64,000 bases of DNA from Lactobacillaceae bacterium AF64-9pH9TA (GTDB taxonomy: Bacteria > Bacillota > Bacilli > Lactobacillales > Lactobacillaceae), in contig JAQDCK010000004.1 of NCBI GenBank assembly GCA_027681045.1, positions 1 to 64,000 on the forward strand. Direction: 5' to 3'. The translations under genes and the position numbers were made by a program. Every line of letters starts with the position of its first letter. Position 1 is the first letter of the stretch. This document shows, piece by piece, positions 17,172 through 25,519 of the stretch. The notes below the pieces were generated by a model. The model did no database searches. It was not told the DNA's origin and saw only the letters and a program-made list of their open reading frames with translations.

Positions 17172-18079
17172 TTAGAAAAGATGGTGCTTGCGCATGAGGA
17201 AGATCAGCCAGACCATCAAAAGGACGGTGATCAAGATGATGATCACCCAGTCATAGCTGGCCCCGAAAACCGGCAGCTTCACGTTCATCCCGTAAAAACC
17301 AGTCAGAATGGTCGGGATGGTCAAAACGATCGACCAGACCGTCAAAAACTGCATGGTGTCGTTCAGGTTGTTGTTCATCATGTTGTTGGAAGTCGATGAC
17401 AAAGTCTTGGTAACCTGCCGGGAAATCTGTACCATTTCTGAAGACTGGCTGGATTCAATCAAAACGTCGTCCAGCCTTTCCTTGGCTGCTTTGGAAAAAG
17501 TTAGCCGGGAGTGCTGCAGGCTGTGCAGCATCATCTGGTCAGTCTGAATTGAACTGGACAGGTAGACCAGACTCTTTTCAATATTGGACAACTCCACCAG
17601 GTCCTTGTTGTCGATGTCATCGCTTAACTTGACATCCAAGTCGTTGCGCTCAGCATCCAGCTGGGTGATGGCCCGCTGGAAGTACTGGGAAGCGCACATC
17701 AAAAAAGTCGCCAGCAGCTCCGTCACGTCCTGGGCGTGGGAGAGCCGGCGCAAAACCTGGGGATCGTTGAACTCGTCAAAGACATAGCTGGTCTCGATCG
17801 TGTGAAAAGAAAAGAGGTTCTTGTCCTGCAGCAAAAAAGTGATTGGCCGGGAAGTGAAGTGCTTGCTGGTCGTCGTCGGCCAGACTGGCACGTCATAGAC
17901 CAGCAGGTGGGTGTCGGTATATTGATCGTAGTCGTAGTGGGGCCGTTCATGCCGGTCAGAAACGTAGGAAATGATTTGTAAAACTCCGTCTGCAGGCGCC
18001 GGCTGTCAGCTTCGTTCAAGCCATTGACGTCGTACCAGTTAAAGTCAGTTTCAATTGGAAAAATTTGTTGCTTAATCAT
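17172..18079 (-). pseudogene. corA: corA-type magnesium transporter, broken by a frameshift
   Basis: Two overlapping frames together make one CorA-like protein. The first (from ATG 18079, MIKQQIFPIETDFNWYDV) runs to about residue 33. The rest continues in another frame with ISYVSDRHERPHYDYD and ends with the GMN membrane motif (FYGMNVKLP) and two C-terminal helices. Adding one T to the four-base run at 17980-17983 (A-run on the + strand) joins them into 302 codons, the normal CorA length. So one base is missing in a homopolymer. CorA transports Mg2+ or Co2+ across the membrane. This may be true decay or a sequencing error. Confidence 0.85.
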
Positions 18080-18156
18080 GGCTGTCCCACCTTCATTTTA
18101 CTTATTATTCATGTTACCATTTTTTTAAAATGAAGTTGTTTAAAGTAGGTAAAATA

Positions 18157-19044
18157 ATGATGCAAATCACAAAAAAATATCTTCCGTTCGGAAATTGGCA
18201 AACCTACTGCCGGATCGTTGGCGAGGCTACTGACCGCGCCCCGCTCCTGCTTCTGCACGGCGGGCCCGGCAGCAGTCACAACTATTTTGAAGTCCTCGAC
18301 CAAGTCGCTGAAAAAAGCGGCCGCCAGGTCATCATGTATGACCAACTGGGCTGCGGCAATTCCAGCATCCCCGACGACCAGGCAGAGACCGCCTACACGG
18401 CCCGGACCTGGGTCAAGGAGCTGGAAAATGTCAGAGAGCAGCTGGGCCTGGACCAGATCCACCTCCTGGGGCAAAGCTGGGGCGGGATGCTGGCTTTGAT
18501 CTATCTGTGCGACTACCAGCCAAAAGGAGTCAAGAGCCTGATTCTCTCCTCCACTTTAGCTTCCGCCAAGCTCTGGAGCCAGGAATTGCACCGCTTGATC
18601 AAGTACCTGCCCAAGGACGAGCAGGCAGCTATCAAGGAAGCTGAAACAACTGGCAACTACGACTCCCCAGCCTACCAGGCAGCCAACGCCCACTTCATGG
18701 ACCAGCACGCTATCAAGCTTACACCGGACATGCCGGAGCCAGTTTTGCGCAAAAAAAAGGGCGGCAGCCTGGCCTACTTGACCGGCTGGGGCCCTAATGA
18801 ATATACGCCGATTGGCAACCTGCACGGCTATGAGTACACTGACCGCTTAAAGGACCTGGACTTGCCAGCCTTGATTACCAGCGGCACTGACGACTTGTGC
18901 ACTCCCCTAGTGGCCAAAAGCATGTACGACCACTTGCCAAAGGCCCGCTGGGAGCTCTTTGCCGGCTGCGGCCACATGCCTTTTGTCCAGGAAAATGCCA
19001 AGTACCAAAAGCTCTTGTCTGACTGGTTAATCAGCCAGGACTAA
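18157..19044 (+). CDS. pepIP: proline iminopeptidase PepIP
   Basis: A 295-residue alpha/beta hydrolase that removes N-terminal proline from peptides, part of the casein-peptide degradation set. The oxyanion loop HGGPG is at residues 34-38, the nucleophile Ser107 is in GQSWGG, and the acid and base lie in TSGTDDLCTP and GCGHMPF. The frame is open from 18130, but the ATG at 18157 gives the 295-residue form that I recall for L. delbrueckii PepIP, and it nearly matches it. Its TAA overlaps the stop codon of the convergent acetyltransferase gene. Confidence 0.92.
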   Translation: MMQITKKYLPFGNWQTYCRIVGEATDRAPLLLLHGGPGSSHNYFEVLDQVAEKSGRQVIMYDQLGCGNSSIPDDQAETAYTARTWVKELENVREQLGLDQIHLLGQSWGGMLALIYLCDYQPKGVKSLILSSTLASAKLWSQELHRLIKYLPKDEQAAIKEAETTGNYDSPAYQAANAHFMDQHAIKLTPDMPEPVLRKKKGGSLAYLTGWGPNEYTPIGNLHGYEYTDRLKDLDLPALITSGTDDLCTPLVAKSMYDHLPKARWELFAGCGHMPFVQENAKYQKLLSDWLISQD

Positions 19045-19562
19045 ACCAGAGCCTTCTTTAACAAAAAATCAGTCTGACGGTCATCGCCAAGAACGAAGAC
19101 ATGCTCGCTGAACCGGGTCAAACCGCGGCTGGCATAGAAGTTCTTGGCGTTTTCGTTGTGCTCCCAAACGCCCAGCCAGAGGACAGACTTGCCCCATTCC
19201 TGGCCCTTTTCTTCCGCGAACTCAAAGAGCTGCTTGCCTAATCCCCGGTGCTGGAAACTTTTCCGCAGGTAGATCCGCTCGATTTCCAGGCCGTTTGGAT
19301 CGACCTCTTCACTTTGGGCATCGTCAACGTTCAGCTTCAAGTAGCCGGCAACTTCCCCGTCTGCCTTCAAGAAGTAAAAGAAGCTGCCTGGGTTTGCCAT
19401 TTCTGCCCCAAGCTTCTCTTCATTGTAGCTTTCGTCCAAAAACTTGGCCATGTCTTCCGGGCTGTTGTCTTTGCCAAAAGTGTCCGCGAAAGTTTCCCGA
19501 CTAATAGCGATTAAATCTGGCAAGTCCTGCTCGCCGACTTGCTCAATCTTTACTTCTGTCAT
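19041..19562 (-). CDS. GNAT family N-acetyltransferase
   Basis: A 173-residue acetyltransferase. The acetyl-CoA motif appears as RIYLRKSFQHRGLGKQLFEFA near residues 92-112, and a WLGVWEHNENAKNFYASRGL segment follows, typical of the spermidine or peptide-type GNATs. The substrate is unknown. AAGG precedes the ATG. Its TAG (19043-19041) overlaps the TAA of pepIP by two bases, leaving no room for a terminator between these convergent genes. Confidence 0.85.
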   Translation of the reverse strand: MTEVKIEQVGEQDLPDLIAISRETFADTFGKDNSPEDMAKFLDESYNEEKLGAEMANPGSFFYFLKADGEVAGYLKLNVDDAQSEEVDPNGLEIERIYLRKSFQHRGLGKQLFEFAEEKGQEWGKSVLWLGVWEHNENAKNFYASRGLTRFSEHVFVLGDDRQTDFLLKKALV

Positions 19563-19598
19563 TTCTTTGCCTTCTTCTTTTTTCTGCTTTACAGCTCT

Positions 19599-20186
19599 TT
19601 AATTAAGACCGGTCAAGACCCAGGTTCTGAGCAGCATCCCTGCTCTTTCCCAGTCTTCTTCCCGGTAGTCGTGACCAGCGCCCCGCATTTGCAAAAGTTC
19701 GCCCTGCTTCAGCTGCTTGGACATCATTTCCAGGCTGGCCAAAGGCGCCTGGTCGTCATCGCTGCCGGCAACAATGTAGCTGCGGCCCTGGTAGCCCTTG
19801 ATCTTGTCCCAGTCCTTGATAACTGGTGACATTAAAAAGATCCCCCGGACTGACAGGCCGATTTCACTAGCCGCGACTGCAGCAGCGTTGCCCGCTTCCC
19901 CGTAACCGGCAAAGACGATGTATTCGCTGGCTACCTGGTCGTCGTTTCTAAGTTCATCAAAGGCCAGGTGGTAGCCGCTGATGGCACTGGCTGCATCTTC
20001 TGCTTCAAATGAGAAGGTCAAAATGCCGGCATCGTTTAAGTAGCGGCTCAGCCAATAGGCTTGGTCCTTGTCGCCAATCTTAGCCAAAATTACCAAAGGG
20101 GTCATCCCTTCGATCGGGTTGACTGCTTCGCCCCAAATTCCTTTTAACTTGCCCTTGGGGCTGATTAAGGTCATCTCTTTTTCCAT
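19599..20186 (-). CDS. alpha/beta-hydrolase-like protein with altered nucleophile elbow
   Basis: A 195-residue protein with the layout of a small dienelactone-hydrolase-like fold. It has an acid loop VAGSDDDQAP near residue 147 and the C-terminal histidine in MRGAGHDYRE near 170. Where the family has Gly-x-Ser-x-Gly, it has GYGEAG near residue 95, so the serine is missing. It may be catalytically dead or use another residue. AAGGAG precedes the ATG. The function is unknown. Confidence 0.6.
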   Translation of the reverse strand: MEKEMTLISPKGKLKGIWGEAVNPIEGMTPLVILAKIGDKDQAYWLSRYLNDAGILTFSFEAEDAASAISGYHLAFDELRNDDQVASEYIVFAGYGEAGNAAAVAASEIGLSVRGIFLMSPVIKDWDKIKGYQGRSYIVAGSDDDQAPLASLEMMSKQLKQGELLQMRGAGHDYREEDWERAGMLLRTWVLTGLN

Positions 20187-20260
20187 AAAAAACTCCTTAC
20201 GATTTCTTACTTTACATTAAAAACTTACAGCATTCCTATTGTACTATTTTTTGCCGGAAA

Positions 20261-21664
20261 TTAGGGCCGGTACTTGTAAATCGAGTTGTTGAGATTGTCC
20301 TTGACCAGCTGGTCAAAAATTTCCTTGCCCTTGGCCGTAATCGCCGTGGCAATTTGATCATTGGCTTCCGTCAAAAAGCCTGCTAATTCTGTTTGGCTCA
20401 ACTTTTCAGCTGCCCGGTCAGTTTCGTCGACGTGCTGGATAGCCAGGCTCTGGCAGTCAGCCTGGAAGGCCCGGAGCTTTCTCTGCCAGTCCTGCTGCTT
20501 GCCTTCCAGCAAGGCCTGGATGCACTTGTAGAGCCAGTAGGCGCTATTAGTTGGGTCAGCCTGGCCGGTCTTGATCTGGTAATTGGCCGGGGTGTCCTTG
20601 ATATTGGTGTAGAAAGGCACCCATGGCGCAGCCGCGTAAAGGCCGAAGCAGAGCCACTGGATGGCCTTGTAGCCTTCTGGCCGGTCGCTTCTGATCTGCA
20701 TGATTGAGCATTCCTGGGAGACCGTCACGGAAATTGGCCGGTAGGCATTCTTGACCGGACTTTCTCCCTTAGTTAAGTAGTCGTATTCCGTATTTTCGTA
20801 GTGACTGCTCAAGTAAAATTGCACGTCTTCGATGGCGATCTTCTTGGCCGGCACCCGGCAGAATGGCATGTCCAAGTCATCGATGGATTGACCCACTTCC
20901 GGATTAAAGAGCTTTTGCCCATACCACATCCGGGGAGTGTTATAGCGGAGGTCGTCCTGGTCTCTTGGAGCAAAAATTTCCCGGAAGTTGAAGCTGCCAG
21001 TCTTAGAAGGATTCAAGTGGTAGTCCTTGACGAACTGGCGGAGGTTAGTGGAATACATGTAGTTGGCCTGGTCGTCAAAGTCGATTTCCCCGATGATCAT
21101 CATGTTCGGGGCCACGACATAGCTGTCATCTGGCACCCGGCGGGCAACCCACTGATGACCGGCCCCGGTTTCCATGTACCAGATTTCATTTTCATCGCCA
21201 AAAGCAATCCCGTTGCTTTCACTGGACCCGTATTCTTCCACCAGGCGGCCCAGGCGCTCAACCCCTTCTCTGGCCGTCTTGATGAAAGGCAGGACCAAAT
21301 AAAGCATGGAGTCTTCCCCGATCCCGTTTTTGACAAAAGGATCATGGCCCAAGACCCGGCGGTTGCTGGCCTCGCTTTCCGTTGCGCTCATGGCCACGTT
21401 GTAGCTGTTGATCCCCTGCTCGTCAAAGCGGCCGTAGTCTTCTACGGCGTCGCGGACAGCGGTGAAGCCGCAGCCTTCTCCCTTTAAGGGGATTTCAACG
21501 CCAGTTCCTTTGGAGACAAAGAGCTCATCATAATTTTTAGCTGGATAGTAGACAAAGCGCTTTTCATTAAAGCCCTGGTCGTAGTCTTCATCTCTGGCTA
21601 CGATCGTGGACCCGTCAAGGCTGGCCTTCTTGCCCACCAGCATGGTTGTACAGTTATCGCGCAT
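20261..21664 (-). CDS. pepD: C69 family dipeptidase
   Basis: A 467-residue Ntn-type dipeptidase that splits dipeptides in the cytosol, part of the proteolytic system of dairy lactobacilli. The N-terminus MRDNCTTMLVGKKASLDGST carries the Cys4 nucleophile followed by the conserved GKKAS and DGST pieces. DEDYDQ and YMETGAGHQWVARRVPD are further family marks. L. delbrueckii and relatives carry several pepD paralogues, and which one this is cannot be told here. The gene ends 74 bases before the start of the alpha/beta-hydrolase-like gene. Confidence 0.9.
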   Translation of the reverse strand: MRDNCTTMLVGKKASLDGSTIVARDEDYDQGFNEKRFVYYPAKNYDELFVSKGTGVEIPLKGEGCGFTAVRDAVEDYGRFDEQGINSYNVAMSATESEASNRRVLGHDPFVKNGIGEDSMLYLVLPFIKTAREGVERLGRLVEEYGSSESNGIAFGDENEIWYMETGAGHQWVARRVPDDSYVVAPNMMIIGEIDFDDQANYMYSTNLRQFVKDYHLNPSKTGSFNFREIFAPRDQDDLRYNTPRMWYGQKLFNPEVGQSIDDLDMPFCRVPAKKIAIEDVQFYLSSHYENTEYDYLTKGESPVKNAYRPISVTVSQECSIMQIRSDRPEGYKAIQWLCFGLYAAAPWVPFYTNIKDTPANYQIKTGQADPTNSAYWLYKCIQALLEGKQQDWQRKLRAFQADCQSLAIQHVDETDRAAEKLSQTELAGFLTEANDQIATAITAKGKEIFDQLVKDNLNNSIYKYRP

Positions 21665-21679
21665 GTTTCTTTCTTCTTT

Positions 21680-22522
21680 CTATTCGCTAACCTTCATGCC
21701 GCGGTCAATCTTGGCCCGGCCGGTTTCATAGTCAAACTGGTAGCCCGGCTGCACATTGTAGATATAAACGTTGAAATCCAGGCTGCCATCGGTGGAAACT
21801 GCCTGGAGGTTGATCCCCCGGGCCATGAGTTCCCGGCCTTTAAAAATTGGCGTTGCCTGGTAGATGACCTTTTTCCCGCTTCTTAAAGCAGACCGGACCT
21901 TACTTTCAAAAATCGTCTGAATCTTCTGGTTAGAAAAGGCTGACTGGGTGAAAAGGTTCTTGGGGTTGTTCTGGTCACCGGACTGGTTCTTGGGGTTGTA
22001 GTTGCCGTCCTGGTCGATGCCGGCGGAAACTGAATAGGCAATCAGGTGGCCCCGGTTGTAGATCTGGGTCCCGTTTTGCCGGTTGGAGTGCCAGCCGGTT
22101 GGCTGAACGTACTGCCTGACTCTTAAGGAGTCGTTAGCCACGTTCCTCTTCTCCAAAAAGGCGGTGTTGGAGCTGGAAGTCCGGTTCTGGCTGTCCAGGT
22201 TGGAGTAGATAACCCGGTTGACCTTCCAGGCGCTTTTCACCAGGGTGGAGTGGTTGTTGTTAACATAGCGCCAGCCCTTGCCCCCGGATTTAAAAGTTTC
22301 CTGGGCTAATTTCTGGTAGTCGCTCTTGGCTAATCCCCCGTAGACTGTTTTAGCCGTTTGGGCCGAGCTGACCGCACTTGATGAAGTGCTGCTGGAACTG
22401 GAACTAGTTAAATTTTCCTGGCCGCCCTTGGTGTAGACGCCCCAAATGATTGCTGCCGCGGCGATAGCGACTGACAGCAGGCTGGTATTTTGGCGCTTCT
22501 TGCGCCCGCGTTTTTTTGCCAT
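21680..22522 (-). CDS. DNA/RNA non-specific endonuclease, EndA-like, membrane anchored
   Basis: A 280-residue nuclease of the beta-beta-alpha-metal family. A basic start is followed by a membrane anchor (about 14-31) and a Ser-rich linker (40-55). The catalytic motif is IYNRGHLIAYS near residues 150-160 (the family has D/N-R-G-H), with QSGDQNNPKNLFTQSAFSNQ supplying the metal-binding Asn. Relatives in streptococci degrade DNA at the cell surface during uptake or as a virulence factor. It lies 16 bases before pepD on the same strand, so they may share a transcript. The role here is open. Confidence 0.88.
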   Translation of the reverse strand: MAKKRGRKKRQNTSLLSVAIAAAAIIWGVYTKGGQENLTSSSSSSTSSSAVSSAQTAKTVYGGLAKSDYQKLAQETFKSGGKGWRYVNNNHSTLVKSAWKVNRVIYSNLDSQNRTSSSNTAFLEKRNVANDSLRVRQYVQPTGWHSNRQNGTQIYNRGHLIAYSVSAGIDQDGNYNPKNQSGDQNNPKNLFTQSAFSNQKIQTIFESKVRSALRSGKKVIYQATPIFKGRELMARGINLQAVSTDGSLDFNVYIYNVQPGYQFDYETGRAKIDRGMKVSE

Positions 22523-22644
22523 TTCTTTTCCTCGCTTTTTAAACTAAAACTATTTTAGAGGATTTTTCCCGGAAACCAAAAGATTTAACCTATAATTGAG
22601 AGAAAAAGCAGGTAATACTTATCTCTAGAAAGGCAAAAGAAGAA

Positions 22645-23475
22645 ATGGAAGAATTTAAGCTTAATGACGGAAACCAGATCCCAAAGATCGGCTTTGGCAC
22701 ATACAAGATCAAGGGCTACCAAGGGGTCCAGGCCATCAGCCAGGCGATTGAAAACGGCTACCGGCTACTGGACTCAGCCGCCCGCTATGAAAACGAAGGG
22801 GCCCTGGGCAAGGCAATCAGAAATAGCTCAGTGGCCAGAAGCCAGCTCTTTGTGACCTCAAAGTTGCCGGGAGCCCACCACGAATACAGGGCCGCGATCA
22901 ACGAACTGGAAGAAGGCCTTTTAAGAAGCGGCTTGGACTACTTTGACCTCTACCTGATCCACTGGCCAAATCCTTTGGAAGACCATTATGTAGAAGCCTG
23001 GCAGGCCTTGATCGACGCGCAAAGATTTGGCTTGGTCCGGTCGATTGGGGTGTCGAATTTTGAACCAGGGCATATCGACCGCTTGATTAAGGAAACCGGG
23101 GTTACGCCAGCCGTCAACCAGGTAGAGCTGCATCCCTACTGGACCAGCCGCGCCGTCCGGGCTTATGACAATGAGCATGGGATCGTTACGGAAGCCTGGA
23201 GTCCGCTCATGCGGGCCGGGGAAGTTTTCCAGGAAGATTTGATTCAAAAGCTGGCTGCCAAGTACGGCAAGAGCCCGGCTCAAGTAATTTTGCGCTGGGA
23301 AGTCCAACTGGGAATAGTGCCAATTCCAAAGGCTTCCTCCAGCCAGCACCAGTTGAGCAACCTGGACATTTTTGACTTCAGTTTAACTGAAGAGGAAGTG
23401 ACTGCCTTGACGGACTTGGACAAGGCAGATGGCCGCCGGCCCGACCGCGACCCTAACCAGCACCAGGAATTTTAA
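22645..23475 (+). CDS. aldo/keto reductase
   Basis: A 276-residue NADPH-dependent aldo/keto reductase with the tetrad visible: Asp in LLDSAARYENE (near 46), Tyr in the same segment (near 51), Lys in TSKLPGA (near 75) and His in LIHWPNP (near 108). The coenzyme-binding IPKASSSQHQLSN is near 230. AGAAAGG precedes the ATG. It probably reduces small carbonyl compounds; the substrate is not known. It is monocistronic, ending at a terminator. Confidence 0.9.
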   Translation: MEEFKLNDGNQIPKIGFGTYKIKGYQGVQAISQAIENGYRLLDSAARYENEGALGKAIRNSSVARSQLFVTSKLPGAHHEYRAAINELEEGLLRSGLDYFDLYLIHWPNPLEDHYVEAWQALIDAQRFGLVRSIGVSNFEPGHIDRLIKETGVTPAVNQVELHPYWTSRAVRAYDNEHGIVTEAWSPLMRAGEVFQEDLIQKLAAKYGKSPAQVILRWEVQLGIVPIPKASSSQHQLSNLDIFDFSLTEEEVTALTDLDKADGRRPDRDPNQHQEF

Positions 23476-23487
23476 GCAGTGGAAATA

Positions 23488-23516
23488 AGCAGTTGCACTG
23501 GTCAACTGCTTTTTTT
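23488..23516 (+). terminator. intrinsic terminator of the aldo/keto reductase gene
   Basis: Stem AGCAGTTG/CAACTGCT (23488-23495, 23503-23510) with a seven-base loop and a T-run. Confidence 0.85.
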
Positions 23517-23929
23517 CTTTTAAACATCTGTAAAAATTTGATGCCATCTGACTTTTCCCTGCTTTGATAAGCAAAATTTGCGCTCTGAATTTTAAGATAA
23601 TTAATTTTCCGCCTTTTCAGACCTTATAAAATAACCCTGCCACACATAGTATAGCTTCGCCGCTGAAAAGTTATGACCGAGTGCCTATATGTGACTCAGG
23701 CAATCCCCCACCTTGCGCGGACACTTTATTATATCTACGCACATTTATGGCAAATAACTAATCTTCGTTATTTATGTACTCTTTCTGTTGAGAAAGCGTT
23801 ATCATATGGTTGATGAATCGATTTGTCAAAATTCGTTTACTGAAAAGTGGAGGTCGAACTTTAGGCAACTTAAAAGGACACTCTACTTCAAGTTATCTAC
23901 ATCAGATTATCAGTTGGAAGTGATCTACC
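23517..23929. other. 413-base AT-rich intergenic region without a supported gene
   Basis: The stretch has no open frame that I can support. It holds a cre-like site (23791-23804). The segment 23640-23720 is slightly richer in GC than its surroundings, and I could not assign it to an RNA family. Confidence 0.5.
23791..23804. promoter_or_regulatory. cre-like CcpA site
   Basis: AGAAAGCGTTATCA matches the consensus TGWAAGCGTTWTCA at 13 of 14 positions. It lies 126 bases before the start of the four-span membrane protein gene. Catabolite control is an inference. Confidence 0.4.
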
Positions 23930-24385
23930 ATGACAAAAACAGAAAAAGTTCTTTCAACAATTATTAAAGCGGTCAACTGCTTGATCTTCCTAGTCGAAGC
24001 CGTTTTAAGCTGGCTCATGGGAGCAGAGCAGGTCACATTTCAAACTAATCTAAAAGAGCTTGAGATCGGCTGGTCATTCATCTTGATTTCACTCGCACTT
24101 GTATTGGCAGCTGTACTTATTTGGACAAGCAAGTTCTCAATCCTCTTCTGGATCACTGAAATTGTCCTGGTTGCCGGATTCATTGCCTTGACTTCTTTAC
24201 GAACAATGAATACTGGTACGGCTTTTGACATACTCGGACCTGCAGCAATTCTCGCCATCATGCGCTATGGCAGATTCGCCAAGCCATACGTAGGACCGCT
24301 TTTAATTGTCATTCTCAACTTAGCCTACATTTATCTTTCAACTGTTCCTTACGACTGGTACGTTAATTACTGGTTTACGAAGTAA
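23930..24385 (+). CDS. small four-span membrane protein of unknown function
   Basis: A 151-residue protein with four hydrophobic segments (about 10-28, 45-65, 70-90 and 120-138). I recognise no family. GGAAGTGA precedes the ATG at good spacing, and a strong terminator follows, so it is a transcribed unit on its own. Codon use is less GC-rich than in the neighbours, which may reflect its membrane composition or recent arrival. Confidence 0.65.
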   Translation: MTKTEKVLSTIIKAVNCLIFLVEAVLSWLMGAEQVTFQTNLKELEIGWSFILISLALVLAAVLIWTSKFSILFWITEIVLVAGFIALTSLRTMNTGTAFDILGPAAILAIMRYGRFAKPYVGPLLIVILNLAYIYLSTVPYDWYVNYWFTK

Positions 24386-24409
24386 AAAATCTAATCATCC
24401 GACAATAAC

Positions 24410-24447
24410 AAAACTGAGCTCACAGCAATATGAGCTCAGTTTTTTTC
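24410..24447. terminator. bidirectional intrinsic terminator
   Basis: Perfect 13-base stem AAAACTGAGCTCA/TGAGCTCAGTTTT with an eight-base loop, between convergent genes. Confidence 0.88.
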
Positions 24448-24456
24448 TATATTTAG

Positions 24457-25377
24457 CTAAAAATTTTCCCGCTTTTTTTGCATCCCCTGCAATAAGCCAA
24501 AGAGAGCACCGTAGAGGTTGGTATCATTTCTGAACTTAGCCGCCACGATTTCCGGCGGAATTACCTGCTGGCCCAAAATCGGGTTGTCCTGCAGGATTTC
24601 CTCGAACTGCCGGCGGATCTCCTCGATCAAAATCTCCTGGGCGCTGATCCCGCCGCCAATGACCACCTTTTCCCCGTTAATCACGGTCTGCAGGTTCAAA
24701 ATCATCACGGCTACATCCAAGCAGTACTGGCGGAAGATCTTGCCTGCCTCTTCATTGCCGGACTTGATGGCTGCAAAAGCTGCCAAGCCATCATCAAGGT
24801 CTTCATTGCCCAGCTCCTGGTTGACCTTTTCCACCATTCTGACAGCTGAGCAGCGGACACCAGTATAGGCAGCCCTTTCCTTAAGCCCAGCTCCTTGATT
24901 CGTGATCATCCAGCTGAGTTCCCCAGACTGGAAGCTACTTCCGTGCAGGAGCTTGCCGCTAGCGACAATCCCGCCGCCAACGCCAGTGCCCAAGGTCAAC
25001 ACCGCCCCGGTATCAACTCCCTTGAGTTCACCTAACCACTGTTCGCACAAGGCGGCCGCCTTTGCGTCGTTTTCCGCGCTGACTGCTACCCCGTATCTGG
25101 CGCCCAGCGTCTCTTCCAGGTTTAAGCCGTCCAAAAAAGTCAAAGCCCCGCCATAGTGGATAATCATTTTCTCCCTGTCGATCTTCCCCGGCGCGCAGAC
25201 CGCGATCCCGGCAAACTTGCCCTTGTACTGGTCGCCGACTTCATACAGGGCGGCAACAAAGTCATCCAAGTTATCCGCGCTTGGCCGCTTTCCCTTTTCC
25301 AAAAGATGCCCTTCATTATCCATCAAGGCGTACTTTAAGTTGGTTCCGCCAATGTCAAAAACTAAGTATTGCGTCAT
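24457..25377 (-). CDS. ROK family sugar kinase
   Basis: A 306-residue ROK kinase with the N-terminal ATP loop FDIGGTNLKYAL (residues 7-18) and the second phosphate motif LTLGTGVGGGIV near 128-140. The sugar-binding region SAENDAKAAALCE contains the catalytic Asp near 104. The zinc motif (CxCGxxGC) of classical ROK glucokinases is absent; the same place reads SWMITNQGAGLKER. That points to the beta-glucoside-kinase or fructokinase-like branch more than to glucokinase. A cre-like site overlaps the promoter region. It phosphorylates a hexose or glycoside in the cytosol; the exact sugar is unknown. Confidence 0.82.
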   Translation of the reverse strand: MTQYLVFDIGGTNLKYALMDNEGHLLEKGKRPSADNLDDFVAALYEVGDQYKGKFAGIAVCAPGKIDREKMIIHYGGALTFLDGLNLEETLGARYGVAVSAENDAKAAALCEQWLGELKGVDTGAVLTLGTGVGGGIVASGKLLHGSSFQSGELSWMITNQGAGLKERAAYTGVRCSAVRMVEKVNQELGNEDLDDGLAAFAAIKSGNEEAGKIFRQYCLDVAVMILNLQTVINGEKVVIGGGISAQEILIEEIRRQFEEILQDNPILGQQVIPPEIVAAKFRNDTNLYGALFGLLQGMQKKRENF

Positions 25378-25417
25378 TTTTTACCCTCACATCAGAAAAA
25401 ACATCCACAAGCTTTAT

Positions 25418-25431
25418 TATAAGCGCTTGCA
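25418..25431. promoter_or_regulatory. cre-like site in the ROK kinase promoter
   Basis: TATAAGCGCTTGCA matches the cre consensus at 12 of 14 positions and lies 41-54 bases before the ROK kinase start. It overlaps a minus-strand TATAAT, a position that would block the promoter. Confidence 0.35.
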
Positions 25432-25464
25432 ACAGCTGCTTCTATGCCAAAAATTGACCAAAAA

Positions 25465-25487
25465 AAGGCCAGCCTTGAGCTGGTCTT
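25465..25487 (-). terminator. intrinsic terminator of the PAS protein gene
   Basis: Stem AAGGCCAGC/GCTGGTCTT with a five-base loop, followed on the minus strand by a T-run (25459-25466). Confidence 0.8.
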
Positions 25488-25519
25488 TAATAGTAGTATG
25501 AGCGCAAAAAATGCTTTGA

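Noticed and set aside
18130..18157. Upstream ATG for pepIP at 18130
   Set aside because: It adds nine residues without family support; the 295-residue form from 18157 agrees with the known enzyme.
23640..23720. Possible CRISPR or riboswitch
   Set aside because: No repeated unit with spacers, and no known riboswitch core could be recognised.
23805..23970. 54-codon frame starting at ATG 23805 that runs into the membrane protein gene
   Set aside because: No ribosome site; it overlaps the start of a better supported gene; composition looks random.
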